DNA from: DAITQM01 sp039794245
GTDB lineage: Bacteria > Pseudomonadota > Gammaproteobacteria > Xanthomonadales > Wenzhouxiangellaceae
DNA length: 64,000 nt
NCBI GenBank assembly: GCA_039794245.1
Contig: JBDIVS010000004.1
Span: 78,912 to 142,911, forward strand
Direction: 5' to 3'
The number at the start of each line of letters is the position of its first letter. Positions within the stretch are counted from its first letter, which is position 1. Positions 31,782 through 41,250 of this stretch are shown one piece after another. The translations under genes were made by a program, and so were the position numbers. A model generated the notes under the pieces. That model was not told where the DNA came from and did not search any database. It saw only the letters and a program-made list of their open reading frames with translations.

Positions 31782-34400
31782 ATGCACGAACACTACGAAC
31801 CCCGCGTGATCGAGACCGAATGCCAGCGCCGCTGGCTGGAATCGGGAGTCTACGAAGCGCGGGAGGACGACCCGCGCCCCAAGTTCTACTGCCTGTCGAT
31901 GCTGCCTTATCCGAGCGGCACGCTGCACATGGGGCACGTCCGCAATTACACGATCGGCGACGTGATCGCCCGTTACTGGCGCCTGAACGGCTGCAACGTC
32001 TTGCAGCCGATGGGTTGGGACGCGTTCGGCCTGCCCGCCGAAAATGCCGCGATCAAACACCGCACCGCGCCGGCGGCCTGGACGCGGGCCAATATCGCGC
32101 ACATGCGCCGCCAGTTGCAGGCACTCGGCCTGGCCATCGACTGGTCGCGCGAATTCGCCACCTGCGACCCGGAATACTACGTCCACGAACAGCGGCTGTT
32201 CGTCAGGCTCTTCGAGCAGGGGCTGGTTTACCGCCGCGACGCCGAGGTCAACTGGGATCCGGTCGATCAGACGGTGCTGGCTAACGAGCAGGTGATCGAT
32301 GGCCGCGGCTGGCGCTCCGGGGCGCCGGTCGAAAAGCGCCGCATCCCGCAATGGTTCCTGAAAATCACCGCCTACGCCCAGGAGCTGCTCGACGGGCTGG
32401 ATCACCTCGACGGCTGGCCGGAATCGGTGAAGACTATGCAGCGCCACTGGATCGGGCGCTCGGCGGGTTGGAAAATCCGCTTTGTGCTGATCTCAGACGG
32501 CGCCCCGCCACCCGCCGGCGGCGAGATCGAAGTGTTCACGACCCGGCCGGATACGCTGTACGGCGCAACCTATCTCGCGGTCGCCGCCGACCACCCGCTG
32601 GCCGCTGCCGCCGCCGGGCGTGATCCCGAAGTGGCCCGTTTCATTGCCGCCTGCCGCCAGGGCGGTACGGCCGCCGCCGACCTGGAAAAACAGGAAAAAC
32701 AGGGTGTGCCGAGCGGTTTTTTCGCCGCCCATCCGCTGACCGGCGAGCGATTGCCGGTGTGGGTCGCCAACTTCGTGCTGATGAGTTACGGCACCGGCGC
32801 AGTGATGGCGGTGCCCGGCCATGACGGGCGCGATTTCGAGTTCGCCCGGCGCTACGGCCTGCCGATCCGCCAGGTGATCACCGTGCCGGGCGAGACCTTC
32901 GACCCGGAGCACTGGCAGGACTGGTACGCCGACAAGGACCATCCCGGTATGCAGGTCACCGCCTCGGGCGCGCTTGACGGCCTGGGGTATCGCGCCGCCT
33001 GCGACAAGGTCGCCGAATTGCTCGGCGCACGGGCCGAAGTGGCGGTGCAATACCGGTTGCGCGACTGGGGCGTCAGCCGCCAGCGTTACTGGGGCTGCCC
33101 GATTCCGATGATCCTCTGCCCGGGTTGCGGCGATGTGCCGGTGCCGGAGCAAGAATTGCCGGTGGTGCTACCCGAAGCGGTCGAGTTCGTCGGCCACACC
33201 TCGCCGCTGAAAGCCGATCCCCAATGGCGTAAAACGACCTGCCCGCGCTGCGGCGGCCCGGCCGAACGCGAAACCGACACGTTCGACACCTTCATGGAGT
33301 CGAGCTGGTACTACGCCCGTTACTGTTGCCCGGGCGCCGCGGACATCGTCGACCGGCGCGCCGACCATTGGCTGCCGGTCGATCAGTACATCGGCGGCAT
33401 CGAGCATGCCATCTTGCATCTGATGTATTTCCGCTTCTTTCACAAGCTGCTGCGCGATGGCGGCTACGTGCACAGCGACGAGCCGGCGGTGCGCCTGTTG
33501 TGCCAGGGCATGGTGGTTGCCGAAACGTTTTACCGCGACGAGGAAGGCGGCGGGCGGACCTGGTTCAATCCGTCCGAGGTTGAAGTCGAGCGCGACGAGC
33601 GCGGCCGGATCACCGGCGCGCGGGCGCTCGCCGACGGCCGGCCGATTGCCTCGGGCGGCATCGAGAAGATGTCGAAATCGCGCAACAACGGGGTCGATCC
33701 CGAGGCTCTGATCGGCCGTTACGGCGCCGATACGGTGCGCTTGTTCTCGATGTTCGCCGCGCCCGCCGAGCAGAGCCTCGAATGGTCCGAAAGCGGGGTG
33801 GAAGGGGCGTGGCGCTTTTTGCACCGCCTGTGGCACGGCGTCGCCCGCCATCGCGACGAATGGCAACGAGCGGCGCCGGCGGCCGGCGAGAGCGAGCCTC
33901 TGGACGACGCCGGCCGGGCGCTGCGCCGCAAACTGCACGAAACGATCGCCAAGGTCGGTGATGACATCGCCCGCCGGCTGGCCTTCAATACCGCGATCGC
34001 GGCTTTGATGGAGCTGATCAACGAGATGATGCGCTACGATACGCAAGGCGGCGCGGCGCTCGCGCTGCGCCACGAAGCCTGGTCGGCGGTGGTCCGCTTG
34101 ATCGCACCGTTCACGCCGCACCTGGCCGCGACCTTGTGGCCGGCACTCGGTTACGACACCGAATTGGAGGCGGCCGGCTGGCCGGCGGTCGATGAATCTG
34201 CCCTGGCCCGCGAGCGGGTGACGATCGTCGTCCAGGTCAACGGCAAGGTCCGCGGCCGTATCGAGTGCGCGCCCGGCGCCGATCGCGAGACGCTCGTTGC
34301 GCTGGCGTGTGAGGCGCCGAACGTCGCCCGGCACCTGGCAGGGCGCGCGCCGCGCAAGGTGATCGTGGTGCCCGATAAATTGCTGAACCTGGTGGTGTGA
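31782..34400 (+). CDS. leuS: Leucyl-tRNA synthetase
   Basis: 872 residues from ATG 31782. Charges tRNA-Leu and edits mischarged isoleucine/norvaline. Class I HIGH motif in LPYPSGTLHMGHVRNYTIGD (~40-58); GWDAFGLPAENAAI; the CP1 editing domain (~220-420) with VFTTRPDTLYGATYLAVA and YGTGAVMAVPGHDGRDFEFA; a Zn-finger-like CPGCG-CPRCG pair (~445-495); and KMSKS in IEKMSKSRNNGVDPE (~625). The anticodon-binding domain and C-terminal VNGKVRGRIE tail are present. First gene of the leuS-lptE-holA-nadD run. Confidence 0.98.
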   Translation: MHEHYEPRVIETECQRRWLESGVYEAREDDPRPKFYCLSMLPYPSGTLHMGHVRNYTIGDVIARYWRLNGCNVLQPMGWDAFGLPAENAAIKHRTAPAAWTRANIAHMRRQLQALGLAIDWSREFATCDPEYYVHEQRLFVRLFEQGLVYRRDAEVNWDPVDQTVLANEQVIDGRGWRSGAPVEKRRIPQWFLKITAYAQELLDGLDHLDGWPESVKTMQRHWIGRSAGWKIRFVLISDGAPPPAGGEIEVFTTRPDTLYGATYLAVAADHPLAAAAAGRDPEVARFIAACRQGGTAAADLEKQEKQGVPSGFFAAHPLTGERLPVWVANFVLMSYGTGAVMAVPGHDGRDFEFARRYGLPIRQVITVPGETFDPEHWQDWYADKDHPGMQVTASGALDGLGYRAACDKVAELLGARAEVAVQYRLRDWGVSRQRYWGCPIPMILCPGCGDVPVPEQELPVVLPEAVEFVGHTSPLKADPQWRKTTCPRCGGPAERETDTFDTFMESSWYYARYCCPGAADIVDRRADHWLPVDQYIGGIEHAILHLMYFRFFHKLLRDGGYVHSDEPAVRLLCQGMVVAETFYRDEEGGGRTWFNPSEVEVERDERGRITGARALADGRPIASGGIEKMSKSRNNGVDPEALIGRYGADTVRLFSMFAAPAEQSLEWSESGVEGAWRFLHRLWHGVARHRDEWQRAAPAAGESEPLDDAGRALRRKLHETIAKVGDDIARRLAFNTAIAALMELINEMMRYDTQGGAALALRHEAWSAVVRLIAPFTPHLAATLWPALGYDTELEAAGWPAVDESALARERVTIVVQVNGKVRGRIECAPGADRETLVALACEAPNVARHLAGRAPRKVIVVPDKLLNLVV

Positions 34401-34402
34401 AA

Positions 34403-34906
34403 ATGAAGCTAGTAAAGCTCGGCGGCCTGCTGTTCGGTGTCTCGCTGGCGCTTGCCGCCTGCGGCTTCCAGTTACGTGGCACCGCCGATCTGCCGGCCCA
34501 AATGTCGCGCACCTATCTGGCGATGCCGGACCGTTACGGCGAATTCGGCCGCGCCCTGGAAAGAATGCTGGTCGCCAACGATATCGCCGTCACCGAAAAC
34601 CAGGCCGAGGCAACGGCGATTTTACGGATCAACCGCGAACAATTCGTCCGTACCGCGGCGTCGTTCTCCGGTACGGCCAGAACGAGCGAATTCCGCCTGA
34701 CCTATTACGTCGATTTCCAGTTGCAGGATGCCTCGGGCAAACCCCTGTCCACGCAGCGCCACGTCGAGTTGTTCCGCGATTACAGCTTCGACGAGCAGGA
34801 AATCCTGGCCGCGACGCGCGAGGAAGAGTTTCTGCGCAAGGAGATGCAGACCTCGATGGTCAGTGAGGTGCTCCGCCGGCTCGAGGCGATGCGGATCAAC
34901 GGCTGA
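34403..34906 (+). CDS. lptE: LPS-assembly lipoprotein LptE
   Basis: 167 residues, starting two bases after leuS (GTG 34397 overlapping the leuS stop is possible). LptE plugs the LptD barrel that places lipopolysaccharide in the outer leaflet. Lipobox LAAC in GVSLALAACGFQLRGTADLP, the family's GFQLRG start of the mature protein; later RTSEFRLTYYVDFQLQDASG and MVSEVLRRLEAM. Outer-membrane lipoprotein. Location between leuS and holA is the standard one. Confidence 0.95.
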   Translation: MKLVKLGGLLFGVSLALAACGFQLRGTADLPAQMSRTYLAMPDRYGEFGRALERMLVANDIAVTENQAEATAILRINREQFVRTAASFSGTARTSEFRLTYYVDFQLQDASGKPLSTQRHVELFRDYSFDEQEILAATREEEFLRKEMQTSMVSEVLRRLEAMRING

Positions 34907-34912
34907 GCGCCG

Positions 34913-35932
34913 GTGAAGGTCTTTCCCGAGGCACTGCACAAAGCCTTGAGCCCGCCGCCCGCGCCGCTGTGGCTGGTCGCCGGCCCGGAGCTGTTGCTGC
35001 GCGACGAGGCGCGGCGCGCGATCCGCCAATTCCTGGCGACCGAGGGCGCCGGCGAGCGCCACCCGATCGACGCCGACCGGCGTTTCTCGTGGGGTGAACT
35101 GGCCGCCCTGGCCGCCGACCGCTCGCTGTTTTCCAGCCGCAGACTCATCGAACTCAGCCTGCCGTCGGGCAAAATCGGGCGCGACGGGGCCAAGGCGATC
35201 GGCGATTGGCTGGCTGCCGGTCATGACGACATCCTGCTGCTCGACATCGCCGAATGGAACCTCGAACTCGAGCGCACGGCGTGGGCCCGGGCTGTTGCCG
35301 AGGCCGGCGTCTATGTGCCGTGCTGGCAGGTCAAACCGGAAAATCTGCCCGAGTGGATCCGCCGGCGCCTGGCCAGCCGCCAACTGTCGGCGCCACCAGC
35401 GGCGGTGGCGCTGCTCGCCGAGCGGGTCGAAGGCAATCTTTTGGCCGCGGCGCAGGAAATCGACAAACTGCTGCTGCTCTACGGCCCCGGGCAGATCGAA
35501 TTCGAGCAGCTCAATGCCGCGGTGGCCGACAGCGCCAGTTACGATGCCTTCCGCCTGGCAGAAACGGTTCTGAACGGCGATGCGGGAAACGCCTTGCGCA
35601 TTGCCGCCGGCCTCGAACGCGCCGCGTTCGGCCGGCCGCTCGTCGTCGCCGCCCTGGCCCGCGAGTTTTCGCTGCTCGCCCAGTGGCAGCAACTGGCGGC
35701 CGGCGAAGGCATCCAGAAGGCCTTCGCTGATCTTCGCATCTGGCCGGCGCGCCAGGGCCCCATGCGCCGCGCCGCCGATCGCCTGGGGCCCGGCGGTGTG
35801 CGGCGGGCGCTGGCGGCGATGGCCCGGCTCGACCGGCTGGCAAAAGGCCAGGAACGGGGCGATTTCGCCGTTGCCGTCGAACGGCTGATCCTCGAACTGT
35901 GCGGCCGGCCACTGGGTCGGGTTGCGGCGTGA
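34913..35932 (+). CDS. holA: DNA polymerase III delta subunit
   Basis: 339 residues, GTG start six bases after lptE. Delta is the wrench of the clamp loader: it opens the beta clamp. Seen: LWLVAGPELLLRDEARRAI at the N-terminus, SLFSSRRLIELSLPSGKIG, the AAA+-like core without Walker residues, LLAERVEGNLLAAAQEIDKL and the C-terminal collar domain with RLLILELCGRP-like ending (RLILELCGRPLG). Length matches the family (~340). Overlaps nadD by one base. Confidence 0.95.
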   Translation: MKVFPEALHKALSPPPAPLWLVAGPELLLRDEARRAIRQFLATEGAGERHPIDADRRFSWGELAALAADRSLFSSRRLIELSLPSGKIGRDGAKAIGDWLAAGHDDILLLDIAEWNLELERTAWARAVAEAGVYVPCWQVKPENLPEWIRRRLASRQLSAPPAAVALLAERVEGNLLAAAQEIDKLLLLYGPGQIEFEQLNAAVADSASYDAFRLAETVLNGDAGNALRIAAGLERAAFGRPLVVAALAREFSLLAQWQQLAAGEGIQKAFADLRIWPARQGPMRRAADRLGPGGVRRALAAMARLDRLAKGQERGDFAVAVERLILELCGRPLGRVAA

Positions 35933-36585
35933 TGAACCACCGGCCGTTGACCGCGGTGTTCGGCGGCACTTTCGATCCGGTGCATTACGGCCACCTGCGC
36001 GCCGCCGCCGAAGTTCGCGAGGCGCTGGGCATCGACGATTTCCGCTTCGTGCCGGCCGGCACGCCGCCCCACCGCCCACCGCCCGCGGCGGGCGGTGCCG
36101 AGCGTCTGGCGCTGCTTGGCGCGGCGCTCGCCGGACACCCCGAATTTCATCTCGACGAGCGGGAGATTCACCGCCCGGGACCGTCCTATATGGCCGATAC
36201 GCTCGACGATCTGCGCCGCCAACTCGGCCCGGATGCGCCTCTGGCGCTGGTCGTCGGCCAGGACGCGGCCAACGGCCTCGAACGCTGGCACCGCTGGCGC
36301 GACTTGCTCGGTGCGGCGCACCTGGTCGTGATGACCCGCCCGGAGAGCGTGGCGAAGTATTCGGCCGGCCTTGCCGCTGACCTGGCTAAACGCGCCGCCG
36401 CTCCGGAAATCCTGCGCCAGGTGCCGGCCGGCCGGGTGCTGCATCTCGAAGTGACGCAACTGGCGATCGCCTCGTCGGATATCCGGGCGCGGCTGGCGCG
36501 CGGTGCCGATGTGTCGTTTTTGCTGCCCGACCCGGCGATCGAGGCGATCGCCCGGCTCGGCTTATACGGGATCAAGTGCTCATGA
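35932..36585 (+). CDS. nadD: Nicotinate-nucleotide adenylyltransferase
   Basis: 217 residues. Transfers AMP to nicotinate mononucleotide in NAD synthesis. Nucleotidyltransferase motif GGTFDPVHYGHLRAA with the catalytic HxGH-type histidines, FVPAGTPPHR, the substrate loop RPGPSYMADTLDDLR, ALVVGQDAANGLERWHRW, and the C-terminal SSDIRARL (family SSTxIR). Start ATG overlaps the holA stop. The usual followers rsfS and rlmH are missing; an FG-GAP protein overlaps its stop instead. Confidence 0.96.
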   Translation: MNHRPLTAVFGGTFDPVHYGHLRAAAEVREALGIDDFRFVPAGTPPHRPPPAAGGAERLALLGAALAGHPEFHLDEREIHRPGPSYMADTLDDLRRQLGPDAPLALVVGQDAANGLERWHRWRDLLGAAHLVVMTRPESVAKYSAGLAADLAKRAAAPEILRQVPAGRVLHLEVTQLAIASSDIRARLARGADVSFLLPDPAIEAIARLGLYGIKCS

Positions 36586-37979
36586 CGAGGCGATGCACTG
36601 TAACCGCGAAGCGGAACGCCTGGCGGGCTGCTGCCTGGTTGCTTGGCTGGGCGGTGCTGCCGGCCGCGGCGCTGGATCAGGGAACCTGGCGGGAAGCGGC
36701 GGCGCTCGGCTCGCCGGCGCCGGAGGCGGGCAGCGAATTCGGCAGCGCGCTGGCCCTCGACGCGGGCCGGCTCGTGGTCGGCCAGCGGTTCGCCACCGTC
36801 GGCGGCAATGCGTTGCAAGGCAGTGCCCACGTTTATCGGGTGGCGGCGGATGGAGTGGTGGTGCTCAGCCAGTCGCTGTTCGCCTCCGACGGGGTCGCCG
36901 ATGACCGCTTCGGGGCCTCGGCCGCGCTCGGCGGCGGCCTGCTCGCGATCGGCGCGCAACGCGCCGACATCGACGCGATGCAATGGCGCGGTGCGTTATA
37001 CGTGTTCGCGCCGGACGGCCAGGAACTGTTTGTCCAAAGCGCCAAGCTCACCGCGCCCGACGGCCAAACTTTCGACGAGTTCGGCACGACAGCGGCGACC
37101 GACGGCGCAACGATTCTCGGCGGCACGCCGCAGGGCGACGGGGCCATCGCCGATCAGGGCGCCGCCTATCACTTCAGCGTCGATACCGGCGGCCTGTGGC
37201 AACTTTCCGGCAAACTCACCGATCCGGCCGGCGGCAGTGCCGATCAGTTCGCGATCGCGCTCGATCTGCTTGGCGATCTGGCGCTGATCGGGGCGCCGCG
37301 CGCCACGGTCGGTGGTAACGTCTTTCAGGGCCGGGCGCAGGTCTTCCGGTTCGGCGGCGGCGTGTGGCAGCTCGAGGCGACGCTGACCGCCGGCGATGGC
37401 CAACCGTTCGACGCCTTCGGCAGCGCCGTGGCCCTGGCCGGCGACCAGGCCCTGATCGGGGCGAGCGCCGTCGATGACGGCGGCCTGAACAATCGCGGTG
37501 CGGTGTATGTATTTGACCTTTTGCCTTCCGGGCAATGGGTCGAAAGACAGAAGCTGCTGGCGCCGGACGGCCAGGAAGAGGATCTGTTCGGTGACGCACT
37601 GGATGTCGCCGGTGACCGGGCGGTGGCCGGCGCACCGCAGGCCACCGGCAACACCGAACGTAGCGGCGTGGTCTATGTACTGGACCGCGACGGCGAGGGG
37701 GGTTGGCAGTTCACCGCCCGTCTCGCCGCCGGACAGGGTCAGAGCTTCAGCGGCTTCGGACGGCGCGTGGCGATCGCCGGCGAGTTGCTTGCCGCCGCGG
37801 CGCCGTCCGCCGCCGACGGAGCGATCGGCGATGCCGGGCTGGTGCACGTTTTCGCCAGCATGACGCTGCCCGAACCGGCTGCCGTGCCGGCCATCGCCGG
37901 CCCGGCGCTGGTACTTTTGGCGCTCAGTCTGCTGCTGGCGGCGCGGTTTGTGCTGCGGCGAGCCACTCATCGATCTTGA
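36582..37979 (+). CDS. FG-GAP/beta-propeller surface protein with C-terminal sorting-like signal
   Basis: 465 residues. ATG 36582 overlaps the nadD stop by four bases (ATGA), implying coupled translation. A signal peptide (WRAAAWLLGWAVLPAAA) leads about seven repeats of ~55 residues with FG-GAP-like pattern: GSEFGSALALDAGRLVVGQ, DRFGASAALGGGLLAIGAQ, DAFGSAVALAGDQALIGAS, DLFGDALDVAGDRAVAGAP, each ending in a VYVF-type strand. These fold as a beta-propeller. The C-terminus AAVPAIAGPALVLLALSLLL then RFVLRR resembles an IPTL-CTERM tripartite signal. Its last 56 bp overlap the convergent DUF885 gene. Confidence 0.85.
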   Translation: MTRRCTVTAKRNAWRAAAWLLGWAVLPAAALDQGTWREAAALGSPAPEAGSEFGSALALDAGRLVVGQRFATVGGNALQGSAHVYRVAADGVVVLSQSLFASDGVADDRFGASAALGGGLLAIGAQRADIDAMQWRGALYVFAPDGQELFVQSAKLTAPDGQTFDEFGTTAATDGATILGGTPQGDGAIADQGAAYHFSVDTGGLWQLSGKLTDPAGGSADQFAIALDLLGDLALIGAPRATVGGNVFQGRAQVFRFGGGVWQLEATLTAGDGQPFDAFGSAVALAGDQALIGASAVDDGGLNNRGAVYVFDLLPSGQWVERQKLLAPDGQEEDLFGDALDVAGDRAVAGAPQATGNTERSGVVYVLDRDGEGGWQFTARLAAGQGQSFSGFGRRVAIAGELLAAAAPSAADGAIGDAGLVHVFASMTLPEPAAVPAIAGPALVLLALSLLLAARFVLRRATHRS

Positions 37980-39774
37980 ATTCCAGAACCGACAGCGGCA
38001 GCGACCCGTCTTTGAGCACCTCGGTATGAAACGCGCGGACGTCGAAGCGCTCGCCGAGCGCCCGTTCGGCACTAGTGCGCAGTTCGCGGATCTTGAGTTG
38101 GCCGATCTTGTAGGCCAGCGCCTGGCCGGGGATGGCCATGAAACGTTCGGCCTCTGAAATCGCCTGCGTCGGTTCGGCCGGCGAATTGGCGTACATATAA
38201 TCGAGTACCTGCTGCCGGCTCCAGCCCTTGGCGTGCAGGCCGGTATCGACCACCAGGCGGATGGCGCGCCACAGCTCGGCGGCCAGCGCGCCGAAATACA
38301 TCCTTGGGTCGCGGTAAACGCCGAGTTCCTTGCCGAGCGATTCGGCGTACAGTCCCCAACCCTCGCTAAACGCTGTCTCGCCGCCGAAGCGGCGGAACGC
38401 CGGCAGATCGGTCAGCTCGCGCTGCAGGGCGATCTGGAAATGGTGCCCCGGTTCGGCCTCGTGCAAAAACAACGATTCGAGCGCGTAGCGCGGCCGGGCC
38501 TTGAGATCGTAGGTGTTGACGTAGAAAATCCCGGGCCGCGTGCCGTCCAGCGACGGCCCCTGGTACGAGGCGCCGGAGGACGAGGCGGCGCGGAACGCCT
38601 CGACCGGCCGGATCTCGAAATCGGCCTTGGGCTTGACGTCGAACAGGGCCGGCAGCAGGGGTTCGACCGTGGTGCGGAAGGCGCGGTAGGCGGCGAGCAA
38701 TTCCTCCTCGCTCGAAAAATAACTGTCCGGCGACGATTTCATGTGTTCGAACAGGGCCTGGAGATCGCCGTCAATGCCGAGTTCCGCTTGCACCTGGCGC
38801 ATTTCGCCGTGGATGCGCTCCACTTCCTGCAAACCGATCTGGTGGATATCCTCCGGCGTCAGGTCGGTGGTCGTCGCTTGCCGGGCGCGGTAGGCGTACC
38901 ATTGCGCGCCGTCGGGCAGGGCGCCCAGCCCGTCGGTCGTCCGGCACGCCGGCAGGTATTCGTCGCGGACGAAATCGTGCAGTTCGCGGTACGCCGGAAT
39001 CAGGGTGTCCGTAATCAGCCCGCGGTAGGCGGCGGCGAGGCGCTCGCGGTCGGCCGCCGGGATATCCTCGGGGAAGTTCGCCACCGGCTTCCAGAACAGG
39101 CTCGCTTCCGGGTCGCCGGCGAGCTGGGCGGCGAGCTGCGGCAGGGTTTTTTCCATCAACACGCGCGGCTGGGTGATGCCGGCGGCGATCCCGGCGCGCA
39201 TATTGGCGATCATCTGGGCGAACAATTCGGGGATGTGCGCCGCCCGTTTTAGCCAGTTGTCGTAATCCTGTACCGTCTTGAAGGGCTGGGCGCCGGTCCC
39301 CGAGCCGAGCATAGCGAACTGGTTGGGCAGGCTGAAAAACTGGTTGAGCGGTAAAAGATGACTCGCAAAGCGGTAGCCCTCGATCTCGCCTTCGAGATCG
39401 GCGATGAACACCCGGCGGCTGATCAAATCCCGGCCGCTCAGCTCTGCGGCATCCACCGCCTGGGCGCGCTTGAGCCAGCGCTCGGCGAACGCCTGGTCCG
39501 CGGCGCGGTACTCCGGGGACAGGAAATTCGGCAGCCGGTCGTTGTAGCGCCCATCGCCGATAAACGTCGCGCGCAGTGGGTTGCGTTGCAGCGCCTCTTC
39601 CCAGTATTCCTCGTAAATCGCCTGCAATTCCAGCGCCGCCAGATGCGCCCGCTCCGCGGCCGGCACCACCTCCACCGCTTCGCCGGCCGACGGCGCCGGT
39701 TCCTGGCAGCCGGAAAGCGCCATCAGCACCACGCCGAGCACGCCGGCTGACCAAATACCGAATCGATTGTCCAT
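37924..39774 (-). CDS. DUF885 family lipoprotein, putative zinc peptidase
   Basis: 616 residues from ATG 39774, supported by AGAGGA seven bases upstream. Lipobox LSGC in VVLMALSGCQEP. The DUF885 catalytic-like motif FLHEAEPGHHFQIALQREL (HExxxGHH) stands at ~455, with SEGWGLYAESLGKELG ~35 residues later supplying the usual third ligand. DUF885 proteins are predicted metallopeptidases with gluzincin-like fold; biochemical evidence for this subgroup is thin. Likely tethered in the periplasm. The 3' end overlaps the FG-GAP gene by 56 bp. Confidence 0.92.
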   Translation of the reverse strand: MDNRFGIWSAGVLGVVLMALSGCQEPAPSAGEAVEVVPAAERAHLAALELQAIYEEYWEEALQRNPLRATFIGDGRYNDRLPNFLSPEYRAADQAFAERWLKRAQAVDAAELSGRDLISRRVFIADLEGEIEGYRFASHLLPLNQFFSLPNQFAMLGSGTGAQPFKTVQDYDNWLKRAAHIPELFAQMIANMRAGIAAGITQPRVLMEKTLPQLAAQLAGDPEASLFWKPVANFPEDIPAADRERLAAAYRGLITDTLIPAYRELHDFVRDEYLPACRTTDGLGALPDGAQWYAYRARQATTTDLTPEDIHQIGLQEVERIHGEMRQVQAELGIDGDLQALFEHMKSSPDSYFSSEEELLAAYRAFRTTVEPLLPALFDVKPKADFEIRPVEAFRAASSSGASYQGPSLDGTRPGIFYVNTYDLKARPRYALESLFLHEAEPGHHFQIALQRELTDLPAFRRFGGETAFSEGWGLYAESLGKELGVYRDPRMYFGALAAELWRAIRLVVDTGLHAKGWSRQQVLDYMYANSPAEPTQAISEAERFMAIPGQALAYKIGQLKIRELRTSAERALGERFDVRAFHTEVLKDGSLPLSVLEFKIDEWLAAAQTAPPAAD

Positions 39775-39919
39775 TACTGAATCCTCTCTACAATCTGGTT
39801 GTGATCGAAGGGTCAGATGCAGCAGGATATCACCTCGCTGCTGGCGCCCGGTGCGGCCGGCTGCTTTTCTGCCAGCAGTCGGTTTACGATACGGTCTGCT
39901 CAGGCAACCACAACGGAAA

Positions 39920-41017
39920 ATGCCAATGACCGAGCGCCACCTCCCCATGATCATCGCCCACCGCGGCGCCAGTGGTGAGCGGCCGGAGCATACGCTCGCC
40001 GCCTACCGGCTGGCGATCGAGCAGGGTGCCGAGGTCATCGAGCCGGACCTCGTCGTCACCGCCGACGGTCACCTGATCTCGCGCCACGAGAACGACCTGA
40101 CGCCGACGACCGATGTTGCGGCGCATCCGGAATTTGCCGCTCGGCGGACAACCAAGGTGATCGACGGCGTCGCCCGCGAGGGCTGGTTCAGCGAGGATTT
40201 CACGCTCGCCGAGAGCCGGATGCTCCGGGCCCGCGAGCGCTACCCGGCGATCCGCCCGGCGAGCGCCGCGCACGACGGCGAAGAGGGCGTGCCCGAGATC
40301 GGCGAGATCGTCGCACTGGTCCGCGATATGGCGGCGGCCGGCTATCCGGAAGTGGCGATCTACCCCGAGCTCAAGTACCCGACCTGGTTCGGGAGCGAAG
40401 GCACAACGCTCGGCGGCGCGCCGCTCCGCCACCCGGTCGAGCGGCTGCTGGTTGCCCGGCTGGCGGCACTCGGTGTGACGGCGCCGGCCCAGGCGATGAT
40501 CCAGTGCTTCGAGATCGAATGCCTGCTCGATCTGAAACGGCACGTGATGCCGGCCTCGGGCGTTGATTTTCCGCTGGTGCAACTGATCGGCCCGCTCGGG
40601 GCTTCCGGCGCGCCGTACGATCTGCGCTACGCCGCGACCCGCTCGTTTTCGACCGGCGAGAGTTACGGCGAGCTGGCCAAACTGGTCGATCTCGGCGGCC
40701 GCCTCAACTGGGATGCACTGATCAGGCCCGAAGTACTGGCCTGGATGGCGCAGAATTACGCCAGCGGCCTCGCGCTCGCCGCCGCTGATCTGCTGCGCCC
40801 TGCCGGCGCCCAGGTGGTCGAAGCCGCGCACCGCGCCGGGTTGTGGGTTCACGCCTATACGCTGCGCGCCGAAAAACCGTTTCGCGGCCTCGGCGCCGAC
40901 GGCAATCCTCTGGTGATTGAGGACGCTTTCCGGCAACTGGCGGCGCTCGGCGTCGATGGTGTTTTCACCGACCACCCGGGGCAGGTTGTAAAACTGCGCG
41001 CCGCGCTGACAGTCTGA
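39920..41017 (+). CDS. Glycerophosphodiester phosphodiesterase (GlpQ-like)
   Basis: 365 residues (ATG 39920; ATG 39926 also possible). Hydrolyses glycerophosphodiesters to glycerol-3-phosphate and an alcohol. The GDPD TIM-barrel motifs are clear: MIIAHRGASGERPEHTLAAY (catalytic His), EPDLVVTADGHLISRHENDL (second His and metal Glu/Asp), YPELKYPTWF, MIQCFEIECLLDLK, WVHAYTLRAEKPF and a final GVDGVFTDHPG. There is no signal peptide at this start, so it is probably cytoplasmic, unlike periplasmic GlpQ. Divergent from the DUF885 gene. Confidence 0.93.
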   Translation: MPMTERHLPMIIAHRGASGERPEHTLAAYRLAIEQGAEVIEPDLVVTADGHLISRHENDLTPTTDVAAHPEFAARRTTKVIDGVAREGWFSEDFTLAESRMLRARERYPAIRPASAAHDGEEGVPEIGEIVALVRDMAAAGYPEVAIYPELKYPTWFGSEGTTLGGAPLRHPVERLLVARLAALGVTAPAQAMIQCFEIECLLDLKRHVMPASGVDFPLVQLIGPLGASGAPYDLRYAATRSFSTGESYGELAKLVDLGGRLNWDALIRPEVLAWMAQNYASGLALAAADLLRPAGAQVVEAAHRAGLWVHAYTLRAEKPFRGLGADGNPLVIEDAFRQLAALGVDGVFTDHPGQVVKLRAALTV

Positions 41018-41250
41018 ATTTCCGACGCCGGCTTTACCGCCCCGGCACCCGGTGTGCGCCGGGCACGCCTTAGCGTGCTGCCCAACGCGGCAGGCAACCC
41101 GCATTTGGTGGAGTTGATCGGCAGCTATGACGTGCTGTTCCACGACAGTGAAGCCGGACAGTTTTATTTGATTACAACACGCTCTACGACCAAGTTTATC
41201 GGCGGCAACGGAAGGTAGCGAATTTGCCATCCGTTGCAGTCACTCGGGTG
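41018..41250. other. Short gap, no supported gene
   Basis: In frame with the glycerophosphodiesterase, beyond its TGA, an open stretch reads NPHLVELIGSYDVLFHDSEA then GQFYLITTRSTTKFIGGNGR before TAG at about 41217-41219. It looks somewhat protein-like but has no start codon or known relative. It may be the remnant of a lost gene. Confidence 0.3.

Noticed and set aside
39884..41230. 448-codon frame on the minus strand
   Set aside because: Antisense of the glycerophosphodiesterase, whose catalytic motifs are unambiguous.
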